DNA from: Streptomyces sp. CB01249
GTDB lineage: Bacteria > Actinomycetota > Actinomycetes > Streptomycetales > Streptomycetaceae
Direction: 5' to 3'
NCBI RefSeq assembly: GCF_001905735.1
Contig: NZ_LISW01000001.1
Coordinates: 988,603 to 1,052,602, forward strand
Length of the DNA stretch: 64,000 bases
The translations under genes were made by a program, and so were the position numbers. The notes under the pieces are model-generated. The model saw only the letters and a list, made by a program, of their open reading frames with translations. It searched no databases and was not told the DNA's origin. Every line of letters starts with the position of its first letter. Within the stretch, counting starts at the first letter, position 1. Below, in pieces: positions 27,409-36,826 of this stretch.

Positions 27409-28712
27409 TGTCCTCACGCGCCACCCGGGCCACCGCCCGCAGAACCGCCGGAGTCGCCTTCTTCCTCGTGCCCGCCGTCCTCATCTGGGTCTCGGTCTCG
27501 GTGTACGAGAAGGACTTCACGCACGACGCGACCGTCACCGTACGCACGTCGAGCGTCGGCAACGAGATGCACGAGAACGCCGATGTGAAGCTGCGCGGCG
27601 TCGTCGTCGGCCAGGTCCGGAACATCGCGGCCGACGGCGAAGGGGCCCGGCTCACCCTCGCCATCAAGCCGGACAAGCTGGACCGCATCCCGGCCGACGT
27701 CACCGCCCAGATGCTGCCCACCACCCTCTTCGGGGAACGGTTCGTCGCCCTCGTACCGCCCCCCGTGCCCTCCACGAAGACGCTCGGCGCCGGCGACGTC
27801 ATCCCGCAGGACCGGTCCAGCAACGCCATCGAGCTGGAAGAGGTCCTCGACAACGTCCTGCCGCTGCTCACCGCCGTGAAGCCGGAGAAGCTGTCCGCCA
27901 CCCTCAACGCGGTCTCCACCGCGCTGGAGGGCCGGGGCGAGAAGCTGGGCGACACCCTCGTGAAGCTGGACGCCCACCTCCAGAAGTTCAACCCCCAACT
28001 CCCCACGCTCAACGAGGACATCAAGGAACTCGTCAAGGTGAGCCGGCTCTACGCGGACTCCGCCCCCGACATCCTGGACGCCCTCACCGACTTCACCACC
28101 ACGAGCGGCACCCTCGCCGAACAGCAGGCGAACCTCGCCAACGTGTACGGCTCCACCACCGCGTCCGCCCGTGACGTCACCGCCTTCCTCCAGCGGAACA
28201 AGGACAACCTCATCCGGCTCGCCGCGAGCGGCAGGCCCACCCTGGAGACCCTGGCGAAGTACTCCTCGGAATTCCCCTGCACCCTGCGCACCGTGGCCAA
28301 CTTCGTCCCGGCCATGGACAAGGCGCTCGGCAAGGGCACCGACCAGCCCGGGCTGCACGTCACCCTCAAGACCGTGCCGTCCAAGGGGAAGTACGTCGCG
28401 GGCAAGGACACCCCGGTCTACAACGCGACCGGCGGACCGCACTGCTACTCCATCCCGTACGTCGGCCAGACCGTGCCCACCGCCGACGCCAGGACCGCCG
28501 CCGACACCGCCCCGGCCGACCCGGACCCGGCCACGCCGGTCGAGGTCCCGGCGGCCGATCCGTCGCTGGGCATGCCCAACTCGCCGCAGGAGAGCCGGCT
28601 CGTCAACGAGCTGGTCGCTCCCTCACTGAAAGTCCGGCCGCAGGCCCTGCCCGAGTGGAGCAGCGTGCTCATCGGACCGGCCTTCCGCGGTGTGGAGGTG
28701 AAGCTCAAGTGA
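27408..28712 (+). CDS. mceA: Mce-family lipid-transport protein 1 (MceA position)
   Basis: 434 residues. One N-terminal membrane anchor (AGVAFFLVPAVLIWVSVSVY) is followed by the MCE/MlaD domain at about 35-115 (VKLRGVVVGQVRNIAADGEG, then TLFGERFVALVPP). A long helical region follows to about 330 and would build the needle or tunnel across the envelope. A Pro/Asp-rich segment and a C-terminal block (VKLK) close it. Six different Mce proteins follow one another, as in every actinobacterial mce operon. The ATG overlaps the permease stop. Confidence 0.92.
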   Translation: MSSRATRATARRTAGVAFFLVPAVLIWVSVSVYEKDFTHDATVTVRTSSVGNEMHENADVKLRGVVVGQVRNIAADGEGARLTLAIKPDKLDRIPADVTAQMLPTTLFGERFVALVPPPVPSTKTLGAGDVIPQDRSSNAIELEEVLDNVLPLLTAVKPEKLSATLNAVSTALEGRGEKLGDTLVKLDAHLQKFNPQLPTLNEDIKELVKVSRLYADSAPDILDALTDFTTTSGTLAEQQANLANVYGSTTASARDVTAFLQRNKDNLIRLAASGRPTLETLAKYSSEFPCTLRTVANFVPAMDKALGKGTDQPGLHVTLKTVPSKGKYVAGKDTPVYNATGGPHCYSIPYVGQTVPTADARTAADTAPADPDPATPVEVPAADPSLGMPNSPQESRLVNELVAPSLKVRPQALPEWSSVLIGPAFRGVEVKLK

Positions 28713-29740
28713 AGCGCCGTTCCATCGCGGGACCGCTCGCGAAATCGATCGTGTTCATCGTGGTGACGAGCCTGGCCACCACGGTCCTGGCCCTGTCCAT
28801 CGCCAACACCGGTGTGGGCGACACCCGTTCGTACAAGGCCCGGTTCACCGACGCCACCGGCCTCATCGTCGGGGACAGCGTCCGCGTCGCCGGGGTCAAG
28901 GTCGGCCAGGTCGAATCGGTCAGGGTCGCCGACCGCCGGGTCGCCGAGGTCTCCTTCAGCGTCCGCAAGAGCAAGAAGCTCCCGGCCTCCGTGACCGCCT
29001 CGATCAAGTACCTCAACATGGTCGGCCAGCGCTACATCGACCTGGACCAGGGCGCGGGCCCCGTCGGCGAGAGCTTCGCCCCGGGCTCCACCATCCCGCT
29101 GTCGCGCACCACCCCGGCGCTCGACCTCACCCAGCTCTTCAACGGCTTCCAGCCCCTCTTCGAAGGGCTCTCGCCGCCCGACGTCAACGAGCTGGCCGGC
29201 TCCATCGTCCAGGTGCTCCAGGGCGAGGGCGGCACCGTCGACTCCATCCTCCAGCACGTCGGCTCGCTGACCGGCACGGTCGCCGCCAAGGACAAGGTGA
29301 TCGGCGAGGTGATCAAGAACCTCAACTCGGTCCTGAAGACCGTCAACGACCGGGAAGCGGGCTTCAACGACCTGGTCGACACCCTCCAGGCCCTCGTCAC
29401 CGGCTTCGCGGGCGACCGCAAGCCCCTCGGCGAGGCCGTCACCGCGATGGGCGCGCTCACCACGGTCACCGCGGACCTCTTCGAGGACGGCCGCAAACCC
29501 CTCAAGGACGACATCAAGCAGCTCGGCCGGCTCTCCGGGAACCTGGCCGACAACACCCCGAAGATCGAGAACTTCCTCCAGAAGACCCCGGCCAAGATGG
29601 AGGCCATCAGCCGCCTCACCTCGTACGGCTCCTGGCTCAACCTCTACCTCTGCGAGGCCAAGGTCAGCGGTGTGACGACGAGCGACGGCAGCACCCCGCC
29701 GACCGGCATCGAGATCACCCAGCCGAGGTGCCTGTCATGA
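28709..29740 (+). CDS. mceB: Mce-family protein 2 (MceB position)
   Basis: 343 residues from GTG 28709, overlapping the previous stop (GTGA). N-terminal anchor SIVFIVVTSLATTVLALSIA, MCE domain (GLIVGDSVRVAGVKVGQVES, then YLNMVGQRYIDLDQG), then a coiled-coil-like helical region (LKTVNDREAGFNDLVDTLQA) and a short C-terminal domain with one Cys (LYLCEAKVSG). Part of the heteromeric Mce conduit. Confidence 0.92.
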   Translation: MKRRSIAGPLAKSIVFIVVTSLATTVLALSIANTGVGDTRSYKARFTDATGLIVGDSVRVAGVKVGQVESVRVADRRVAEVSFSVRKSKKLPASVTASIKYLNMVGQRYIDLDQGAGPVGESFAPGSTIPLSRTTPALDLTQLFNGFQPLFEGLSPPDVNELAGSIVQVLQGEGGTVDSILQHVGSLTGTVAAKDKVIGEVIKNLNSVLKTVNDREAGFNDLVDTLQALVTGFAGDRKPLGEAVTAMGALTTVTADLFEDGRKPLKDDIKQLGRLSGNLADNTPKIENFLQKTPAKMEAISRLTSYGSWLNLYLCEAKVSGVTTSDGSTPPTGIEITQPRCLS

Positions 29741-30753
29741 TCAAGCCGATACGCCATCGCAACCCCGTCGCCGTCGGCATCGTGGGCCTGCTCCTCCTCG
29801 CCCTGATCGGATTCGGCGCCTACCGGGCCGACTCGCTCCCCTTCATCGGCGGCGGCACCACCTACAGCGCCGACTTCACCGAGTCCGCCGGACTCGGCGA
29901 GGGCGACGAGGTCCGCATCGCCGGGGTCAAGGTCGGCAAGGTCACCGGGGTCTCCCTGGACGGCGCCAAGGTGAAGGTCACCTTCAAGGTCAAGGACGCC
30001 TGGATCGGCAACGCCAGCACCGTCGGCATCGCCATCAAGACGCTCCTCGGCGAGAAGTACCTCGCCGTCGACCCGCTCGGCGACTCCCCGCAGGACCCGG
30101 ACGAGCGCATCACGGCCTCCCGCACCACCTCCCCGTACGACGTCACCCAGGCGTTCAACGGACTGGGCGAGACCATCGGCGAGATCGACACCAAGCAGCT
30201 CGCCAAGAGCTTCGAGACGATCTCCGCCACCTTCAAGGACTCCCCGCCCGACGTGAAGAGCGCCGCCAAGGGGCTCTCCGCGCTGTCGAAGACCGTCTCC
30301 GAACGCGACGCGCAGCTGGCGACCCTGCTCAAGGGCAGCAAGCAGCTCACCAAGACCCTCGCCAACAAGAAGAGCGGCTTCGAAACCCTCCTGGAGGACG
30401 GCAACCTGCTGCTCGGCGAGATCCAGGCCCGCCGCGACTCCATCCACCTGCTGCTCACCGGCACCCGCGACCTGGGCACCCAGCTCACCGGGCTCGTCTC
30501 CGACAACAACAAGCAGCTGAAGCCGACCCTCAAGGCGCTCGGCCGGGTCACCGAGGTCCTCAAGAAGAACCGCAAGAGCCTCGACCAGGTGCTCGCGCTC
30601 GCCGGCTCCTACAACCGGCTCGTCGGCAACACCCTCGGCAACGGCCGCTGGTTCGACAACTACGTCTGCGGGGTCGTCCCGAAGAACTACCTGCCCGCGA
30701 GCACACCCCCGGCGACCGGCTGCATGCCGCCGAAGCAGGAAGGCGGGCACTGA
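29737..30753 (+). CDS. mceC: Mce-family protein 3 (MceC position)
   Basis: 338 residues from ATG 29737, overlapping the previous stop (ATGA). Anchor VAVGIVGLLLLALIGFGAYR, MCE domain (GLGEGDEVRIAGVKVGKVTG, then IKTLLGEKYLAVDPLG), long helical part (LATLLKGSKQLTKTLANKKS) and a terminal region YVCGVVPKNYLPAS. Shorter than proteins 1, 5 and 6 and lacking a Pro-rich tail. Confidence 0.92.
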   Translation: MIKPIRHRNPVAVGIVGLLLLALIGFGAYRADSLPFIGGGTTYSADFTESAGLGEGDEVRIAGVKVGKVTGVSLDGAKVKVTFKVKDAWIGNASTVGIAIKTLLGEKYLAVDPLGDSPQDPDERITASRTTSPYDVTQAFNGLGETIGEIDTKQLAKSFETISATFKDSPPDVKSAAKGLSALSKTVSERDAQLATLLKGSKQLTKTLANKKSGFETLLEDGNLLLGEIQARRDSIHLLLTGTRDLGTQLTGLVSDNNKQLKPTLKALGRVTEVLKKNRKSLDQVLALAGSYNRLVGNTLGNGRWFDNYVCGVVPKNYLPASTPPATGCMPPKQEGGH

Positions 30754-30754
30754 G

Positions 30755-31903
30755 ATGAGACTCACCCGCGTCATCGGCATCGGCGCCGGCCTCGTCGTCG
30801 TGGCCGTCGCCGCCACCTCCGGGGTCTCGGCCCTGGAGGAGCAGGGCGGCACCACCGTCACCGCCTACTTCGACCAGGTCACCGGCGTCTACGCCGGGTC
30901 CGACCTGCGCATACTCGGCGTCCGCGTCGGCCGCGTCGAGTCCGTCGAACCGCGCGGCAAGGACGTCAAGGTCGTCCTGCACATCGACAAGGGCGTCCAG
31001 GTCCCCAAGGACGCGCACGCCGTCGTCGTCGCCCCCAGCCTCGTCGCCGACCGGTACGTCCAGCTCGCCCCCGCCTACACCGGGGGAGCGGCCATGGAGG
31101 ACGGCGCCCAGCTGCCCGCCGCCAACAACGCGGTCCCCGTGGAGGTCGACCAGCTCTACGCCTCGATCACCGAACTCTCCACCGCGCTCGGCCCCGACGG
31201 GGCCAACGCCGAAGGGGCCTTCGCCGGGCTCCTCGACACCGGAGCCAAGAACCTCAAGGGCAACGGCAAGGACATCGGCGACTCCATCGAGCAGTTCGGC
31301 AAGGCCACCAAGACCCTGGACAAGTCGAGCAGCAACCTCTTCAGCACGCTGTCCTACCTCCAGACCTTCACCACCATGCTGAAGGACAACGACGGCAACG
31401 TCCGCGCCGCCGAGGAGCAGCTGAACTCCGTCACCGGCTTCCTCGCCGACGACAAGAAGAACCTCGGTGCCGCCCTCAAGGAACTCGGCACCGCCCTCGG
31501 CCAGGTGAAGACCTTCATCAAGGACAACCGGGGCGAGCTCAAAAAGAACGTGGACGCCCTCGTGCCGATCACCCAGGCCCTCGTCGACCAGCGCGCCTCG
31601 CTGGCCGAGTCGATGGACGTCCTGCCGCTCTCGGCGGGCAACGTCCTCAACGCGTACGACCCCGAGCACCGCACGCTCAACGGCCGGACCAACCTCAACG
31701 AGCTCAGCATGGGCGGCCCGCTCCTCGAATCCTCCCTCGCCCTCCAGGGGCTCTCCCCGGTGGACGCCGAACGGCAACAGGCGCTGCCCGCGCTGCCGCT
31801 CCCGGCCGTGGGCACGGTCTACGGCACCCCGAAGCAAGCCAAGGACGCCAAGGACGCCAAGGACGCCAAGGACGCCAAGGACACGAAGGGGGCGAACCGA
31901 TGA
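30755..31903 (+). CDS. mceD: Mce-family protein 4 (MceD position) with a repeated charged tail
   Basis: 382 residues, 1 bp after the previous stop. Anchor followed by MCE domain (GVYAGSDLRILGVRVGRVES, then APSLVADRYVQLAPAY) and helical region. The last residues are a run of Ala-Lys-Asp triplets encoded by a tandem 9-bp repeat (GCCAAGGAC type, about five units, 31836-31886) that ends DTKGANR. This repeat-coded tail is prone to length change by slippage. Confidence 0.92.
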   Translation: MRLTRVIGIGAGLVVVAVAATSGVSALEEQGGTTVTAYFDQVTGVYAGSDLRILGVRVGRVESVEPRGKDVKVVLHIDKGVQVPKDAHAVVVAPSLVADRYVQLAPAYTGGAAMEDGAQLPAANNAVPVEVDQLYASITELSTALGPDGANAEGAFAGLLDTGAKNLKGNGKDIGDSIEQFGKATKTLDKSSSNLFSTLSYLQTFTTMLKDNDGNVRAAEEQLNSVTGFLADDKKNLGAALKELGTALGQVKTFIKDNRGELKKNVDALVPITQALVDQRASLAESMDVLPLSAGNVLNAYDPEHRTLNGRTNLNELSMGGPLLESSLALQGLSPVDAERQQALPALPLPAVGTVYGTPKQAKDAKDAKDAKDAKDTKGANR

Positions 31904-33069
31904 ACCGGCGACCGCGCAGACCCGCGGCCCTCGGCACCACGGGCGGACCGGCACTCGTCGCGCTCGGCCTGTGCTGCACCCTCTTCGTCACCGGATGCGG
32001 AGCCCCGCACTTCTCCGGCATCGAGGACCTGCCGCTGCCCGGCGGCGCCGACCTCGGCGACCACCCGTACGAGATCACCGCGGACTTCGGGGATGTGCTC
32101 AGCCTCTCCCCGCAGTCCTCGGTCAAGGTCAACGACGTCGCGGTCGGCCGGGTCACCAAGATTTCGCTGGCGCCCGACGGCTGGCAGGCCCGGGTCACCA
32201 TGAAGGTGAACGGGAAGATCGACCTGCCCGCCAACGCCTACGCCCACCTGGAACAGTCCAGCCTGCTCGGCGAGAAGTACGTCCAGCTCCAGCCGCCCGC
32301 CAAGGGCAAGGAGCAGGGCACCCTCGCCGACGGCGACCGCATCCCGCTCAGCCGCACCAACCGCAACCCCGAGGTCGAAGAGGTCTTCGGCGCCCTGTCC
32401 ATGCTCCTCAACGGCGGCGGCGTCCAGCAGCTCAAGACCATCACCACCGAACTCAACAAGGCCCTGAGCGGGCAGGAACCCCAGGTCAAGTCCATGCTCC
32501 ACCGGGTCGACAAGCTCGTCACCAACCTGGACGACCACCGCGGCGACATCACCGCCGCGCTCGACGGAGTCAACCGGCTCTCCAGCACCCTCGCCGGCCG
32601 CAAGGAGCAGGTCGGCACCGTCCTCACCAAGCTCAGCCCCGGCATGAAGGTCCTGGAGAAGCAGCGCGGATCGCTCATGACGATGCTCCGCTCCCTGGAC
32701 ACCCTCTCCGACGTCGCCGTCACCACCATCAACCGGAGCAAGGCGGACACCATCGCCGACCTCAAGGCCCTCGCCCCGACCCTGCGGGCCCTGGCCGACT
32801 CCGGCAACGACCTGCCCGACTCCCTCCAGGTGCTGCTCACCTACCCGTTCACGGACGAGGTGCTGCGCGGCGTGAAGGGCGACTACCTCAACGTGTACCT
32901 GGACCTGACGGCCGAACCCGGCACCCAGATCATTCCCGCCTACAACCCGGACCCGGAGACCCCGCCCGCCCAGTCCCCGTCGGTCGCCGGCGCCGGACTG
33001 CCGCTGCCCCTTCCCGCGACCTCGGCGCCGACGACGAGCCGGCCCACGGATTCGAAGGGGAGCAACTGA
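31900..33069 (+). CDS. mceE: Mce-family lipoprotein (MceE position)
   Basis: 389 residues. The N-terminus is a lipoprotein signal (ALVALGLCCTLFVTGCGAPH), with the lipobox VTGC giving a modified Cys. This places it on the outer face of the membrane and matches the MceE/LprK position in mycobacterial operons. The MCE domain (SLSPQSSVKVNDVAVGRVTK, then SLLGEKYVQLQPPAK) and helical part follow, then a Pro/Thr-rich tail. The ATG overlaps the previous stop (ATGA). Confidence 0.92.
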   Translation: MNRRPRRPAALGTTGGPALVALGLCCTLFVTGCGAPHFSGIEDLPLPGGADLGDHPYEITADFGDVLSLSPQSSVKVNDVAVGRVTKISLAPDGWQARVTMKVNGKIDLPANAYAHLEQSSLLGEKYVQLQPPAKGKEQGTLADGDRIPLSRTNRNPEVEEVFGALSMLLNGGGVQQLKTITTELNKALSGQEPQVKSMLHRVDKLVTNLDDHRGDITAALDGVNRLSSTLAGRKEQVGTVLTKLSPGMKVLEKQRGSLMTMLRSLDTLSDVAVTTINRSKADTIADLKALAPTLRALADSGNDLPDSLQVLLTYPFTDEVLRGVKGDYLNVYLDLTAEPGTQIIPAYNPDPETPPAQSPSVAGAGLPLPLPATSAPTTSRPTDSKGSN

Positions 33070-34331
33070 TGATCACCCTCGCCATCCGGCTCAAGAACAT
33101 CGCCTTCCTCATCATCTCCGTGCTGGTGCTCGCCTACCTCGGTATCCGTTACGCCGACCTCGGCCATTACGTCGGCATGCGCGACTACTACACGGTCAAG
33201 ATGCAACTCCCGCGTACCGGAGGCCTCTTCACGCACTCCAACGTCACCTACCGAGGGGTCTCGGTCGGCCGGGTCGGGCCCATCGAACTCACCGACGACG
33301 GCGTCGAGGCCGAGCTGCGGATCAACAAGTCCGCGCCCAGCATCCCGGACGACCTCAAGGCCGTCGTGGCGAACCTCTCGGCCGTCGGCGAGCAGTACGT
33401 CGACCTGCGGCCGACCCGCACCGAGGGCCCCTACCTCGCGAACGGCTCGGTCATCGACCAGGCCGAGACCACCGTCCCGGCGCCCGTGACCAACGTCCTC
33501 ACCAGCGTCAACGACCTCACCTCCTCGGTCGACCTGGAGTCGCTGCGCACCGTCGTGGACGAGTTCGGCACCGCGTTCAGCGGGCGCGGCGACGACCTCC
33601 AGGTCCTCCTGGACACCGGCAGCGAGTTCGTGGACGCCGCCGACGACGCGCTGCCCGTCAACACCCGGCTGATGGAGGACGGCAAGACCGTCCTGCGCAC
33701 CCAGGTCGAACAGGGCGAAGCGCTCAAGGGGTTCGCCTCCGGAGCGAAGGAACTCGCCGCCCAGCTCAAGGGGTCCGACACCGATCTGCGCAAGCTGATC
33801 GCCGCCGCCCCCGACGCGACGAACCAGATCAGCGGACTGCTCCGGGACGTCGAACCCAGCTTCGGGGTCGTCGTCGCCAACCTCCTCACCACGTCCGACG
33901 TCGCCGTCACCCGCCAGCGCGGCCTGGAGGAACTGCTCGTGAAACTCCCCGCTGTCGCGGCCGCCGGGTCCAGCGCGGTGGACGAGGACGGTGCCCGGTT
34001 CGGCATGTCGATCACCTTCTTCGAGCCGCTGCCCTGCACCGCCGGATACGAGGGCACGACCTACCGCAACGGCCTCGACGTCTCGCCCGCCCCGGCCGTC
34101 AACACCAAGGCCCGCTGCGCCGCCTCGCCCGGCACCGGCATCGACGTCCGGGGCAGCGCCAACGCCCCGACGGGCGGCCCGCTGCCACCTCCGGCGAAGG
34201 CCGGCGCGCTGCTCCTCGGGGACACCGGGGAGGACCGGCTGCCCGGCGTGCTCGGCGCCGCGACCGACGCGGCACCGGAGGCCCGGGGCATGGCCGGGCT
34301 GCTCGGCCTGGGACAGGAGGACGGCGAGTGA
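33069..34331 (+). CDS. mceF: Mce-family protein 6 (MceF position)
   Basis: 420 residues from ATG 33069, overlapping the previous stop (TGATG). Anchor IAFLIISVLVLAYLGIRYAD, MCE domain (GLFTHSNVTYRGVSVGRVGP, then LSAVGEQYVDLRPTR), helical part and a C-terminal segment with two Cys (PLPCTAGYEGTTYRNG and AVNTKARCAA). The terminal residues GMAGLLGLGQEDGE close the sixth and last Mce protein. Confidence 0.92.
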   Translation: MITLAIRLKNIAFLIISVLVLAYLGIRYADLGHYVGMRDYYTVKMQLPRTGGLFTHSNVTYRGVSVGRVGPIELTDDGVEAELRINKSAPSIPDDLKAVVANLSAVGEQYVDLRPTRTEGPYLANGSVIDQAETTVPAPVTNVLTSVNDLTSSVDLESLRTVVDEFGTAFSGRGDDLQVLLDTGSEFVDAADDALPVNTRLMEDGKTVLRTQVEQGEALKGFASGAKELAAQLKGSDTDLRKLIAAAPDATNQISGLLRDVEPSFGVVVANLLTTSDVAVTRQRGLEELLVKLPAVAAAGSSAVDEDGARFGMSITFFEPLPCTAGYEGTTYRNGLDVSPAPAVNTKARCAASPGTGIDVRGSANAPTGGPLPPPAKAGALLLGDTGEDRLPGVLGAATDAAPEARGMAGLLGLGQEDGE

Positions 34332-34849
34332 ACCCCCGTACGCGAAGCCTCGGCGGCTGGGCCGTCCTGCTGATCGCGGCCCTCGTCTGCGCCCTGGGCG
34401 GCTGGTCGTACGCCCAGGCCCGGGGTGACGACGACCTGGCCTACGCCAAGAGCCGGGACGCCGCCCTCGCGGACGGCCGGCAGGCGCTGGCCCGGCTCAA
34501 CACGCTGGACGGCAAGGACGCGACGAGCGTGGACGCGGGCCTGGCCGGCTGGCTGGAGTCCGCCACGGGCCCGTTGCACGACCAGCTGAAGCGGACCCGG
34601 AAGAAGGACGCCGCCGACCTCAAGGCGTCCGGCGCCACCGCGCGCGGCAAGGTGACCGACGCCGCGCTCACGGAGCTGGACGAGCGGACCGGCACCGCGC
34701 TGATGATCGCGACCGTCGACGTCGAGGTCACCCCGCGCAGCGGCAAGGCGGGCACGGAGCGCAAACGCTTCGAGGCCACGCTCGCCCGGACCGGGGACGG
34801 CTGGAAGATCAAGGCGCTCACGGCACTCGGCATAGGGAGCGGCGCATGA
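34328..34849 (+). CDS. Mce-associated membrane protein 1
   Basis: 173 residues from GTG 34328, overlapping the mceF stop (GTGA). One N-terminal membrane helix (GGWAVLLIAALVCALGGWSY) precedes an NTF2/Tim44-like external domain ending TLARTGDGWKIKALTALG. Mce-associated (Mam) proteins of this kind stabilise the Mce complex in mycobacteria. It alternates with a second Mam type in two successive pairs here. Confidence 0.85.
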   Translation: MNPRTRSLGGWAVLLIAALVCALGGWSYAQARGDDDLAYAKSRDAALADGRQALARLNTLDGKDATSVDAGLAGWLESATGPLHDQLKRTRKKDAADLKASGATARGKVTDAALTELDERTGTALMIATVDVEVTPRSGKAGTERKRFEATLARTGDGWKIKALTALGIGSGA

Positions 34850-35430
34850 ACACCGACGTGGACGTCGAGGAGAGGCCGGAGGCGGCGGTCGAGCCGCCCG
34901 AGCCGACCGACGACACCGGCACCCGCCCCGCCCGCGGCCGGCCGCGCGTCCTCGCCGCGGTCCTCGTCGTCGCCCTGCTCGCCGCCGGAGCCGTCATGTA
35001 CGTGGCGGGCAGGCAGCTGCGGGACACGCCCGCCACGTCCAACCTGGCGCTGACCGACAGCGCGGCGACCGCCCAGGTGGCCGGCGAGGTCACCAACGCG
35101 CTCGGCAAGGTCTTCTCGTACAGCCCCGACGGCACCGCCGCCACCAAGGCGTCCGCGCAGAAGCTCCTCGCGGGCAAGGCGCTCCAGCAGTACGCGGCGC
35201 TGTTCGGCCAGGTCGAGAAGCAGTCGGCCGACCAGAAGCTCACCCTCACCACTCATGTCGTGCGCGCCGGAGTGACCAGGCTGACGCCCGACAGCGCCCA
35301 CCTGCTCGTCTTCCTCGACCAGGTCTACGAGCGCAAGGGCAAGGCGGCGAGCAAGGCGGCCGCGCAGCTCTCCGTCACGGCCCAACTGCGCGAAGGGCAC
35401 TGGACGATCGTGGAGATCACCTCCCGGTAG
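34846..35430 (+). CDS. Mce-associated membrane protein 2
   Basis: 194 residues, ATG overlapping the previous stop (ATGA). An acidic cytoplasmic N-terminus (DVDVEERPEAAVEPPEPTDD) is followed by a membrane helix (VLAAVLVVALLAAGAVMYVA). The external domain (LGKVFSYSPDGTAATKASAQ, then LREGHWTIVEITSR at the end) resembles Mam protein 4. Confidence 0.85.
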   Translation: MNTDVDVEERPEAAVEPPEPTDDTGTRPARGRPRVLAAVLVVALLAAGAVMYVAGRQLRDTPATSNLALTDSAATAQVAGEVTNALGKVFSYSPDGTAATKASAQKLLAGKALQQYAALFGQVEKQSADQKLTLTTHVVRAGVTRLTPDSAHLLVFLDQVYERKGKAASKAAAQLSVTAQLREGHWTIVEITSR

Positions 35431-35505
35431 CCCGCGAGAAGCACCACCGCACCACCGAGCACGGACAGCACAGCACGGCGGGACCGCCGGCAGGGAGAGG
35501 CAGCG

Positions 35506-36036
35506 ATGGCACGGGTAGCGATGACGAGGAATCCGCTGGTGGCGGCGGCGATCGTGCTGACGGTCGCGGCGGCGGCCGCCGCGGGCTGGGGCGGGGTGTC
35601 CCGGTACCAGGCGGGGCACGACAGCTCGGCCGCGTACGCCCAGACCCGCGACGAGGTGCTGGCGGCGGGAGAGCAGGCCGTGCAGAACATGAACACGCTC
35701 GACCACGCCCAGCTGGAGAAGGGGCTCGACAGCTGGGAGGACTCCACCACCGGGGACCTGCACCAGCAACTGGTGGACGGGCGGGCCGGGTTCGTGAAGC
35801 AGATCCAGGAGGCGAAGACCGTCAGCACCGCGAAGGTGCTGGCCGGCGCGGTCACCGAGCTGGACGACCGGGCCGGGAAGGCCGGGGTCATGGTGGCGCT
35901 CCGGGTGACCGTGACCGCGCCCAAGGGCAAGCCCGCGGTGAAGGAGAGCCGGATGCTCGGCCAGCTCACCCACACCCCCGACGGGTGGAAGCTCAGCGCC
36001 CTCGGACAGGCGCCCGTCGGCAACACCGCCGGCTGA
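35506..36036 (+). CDS. Mce-associated membrane protein 3
   Basis: 176 residues, ATG after GGGAGAGG. One membrane helix (VAAAIVLTVAAAAAAGWGGV), then an external domain closely similar in plan to Mam protein 1 (LAAGEQAVQNMNTLDHAQLE, then LTHTPDGWKLSALGQAPVG). It starts a second Mam pair after a 75-bp gap, so pairs 1+2 and 3+4 look like a tandem duplication. Confidence 0.85.
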   Translation: MARVAMTRNPLVAAAIVLTVAAAAAAGWGGVSRYQAGHDSSAAYAQTRDEVLAAGEQAVQNMNTLDHAQLEKGLDSWEDSTTGDLHQQLVDGRAGFVKQIQEAKTVSTAKVLAGAVTELDDRAGKAGVMVALRVTVTAPKGKPAVKESRMLGQLTHTPDGWKLSALGQAPVGNTAG

Positions 36037-36069
36037 CACCCCCGCCCCAGCACCGAGAGGAACCCGGAC

Positions 36070-36798
36070 ATGTCGACCACCCGTCACCTGGTCAACCGTC
36101 AGCGCCGCCTGGCCACCGTCGCCGCCGCCGAACGCGCCGCGACGACCACCCCGCCCCGCCCCCGCACCGGGCGCGGACCGGACCCGGAGAAGCCGGACAC
36201 CCCGCAGGACGAGGCGGATCCGCACAGCGAGGAGGACGACGGGGACGACGAGCCCGAGGCCGGGAAGAAGGCTCCCCGGCGCCGCCCGCGCCTCAGCCTG
36301 CCCGCCGTCCTCTGCGTCCTCACCCTCGTCCTCGGCGCCGTCGCCGCCTGGGCGTTCACCTCGGCGGCGAGCCTGCGCGACGACCCGAGCCGGCAGAACA
36401 CCGCCCTGACCGACATCAGCCGCACCAGCGAGGTGAAGGGCCAGATCACCGAGGCCGTCGGTGCGGTCTTCTCGTACGACTACGCCTCACCCACCAAGGC
36501 CGAGACGGCGGTCACGAAGTACCTGACCGGCAAGGCGGTTCAGCAGCACGCGGACATGCTCGCCGAGGTCCGGGAGCAGGCGGCGAAGCAGAAGCTGGTC
36601 CTCACCACGACCGTCACCGACAGCGGCGTGGAACTGCTCGACGGCGACCGCGCCCGGCTGCTGATCTACGCCGACCAGCGCAACACCCGTACCGGCAAGT
36701 CCGAGGAGACCACCTACGCCGCCGCCATGTTCAGCGTGGACGCGGTCCGCAAGGGCGGCAGCTGGCGGATCTCCGCGATCGACACCTTCACCCGGTGA
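36070..36798 (+). CDS. Mce-associated membrane protein 4
   Basis: 242 residues. A long charged cytoplasmic N-terminus (about 75 residues, rich in Glu/Asp/Pro) precedes a membrane helix (LPAVLCVLTLVLGAVAAWAF). The external domain matches Mam protein 2 (AVGAVFSYDYASPTKAETAV, then RKGGSWRISAIDTFTR). ATG follows GAGAGGAACC. Confidence 0.85.
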   Translation: MSTTRHLVNRQRRLATVAAAERAATTTPPRPRTGRGPDPEKPDTPQDEADPHSEEDDGDDEPEAGKKAPRRRPRLSLPAVLCVLTLVLGAVAAWAFTSAASLRDDPSRQNTALTDISRTSEVKGQITEAVGAVFSYDYASPTKAETAVTKYLTGKAVQQHADMLAEVREQAAKQKLVLTTTVTDSGVELLDGDRARLLIYADQRNTRTGKSEETTYAAAMFSVDAVRKGGSWRISAIDTFTR

Positions 36799-36826
36799 CC
36801 CAGGCGACCCACCAAGGAGAGCACGC

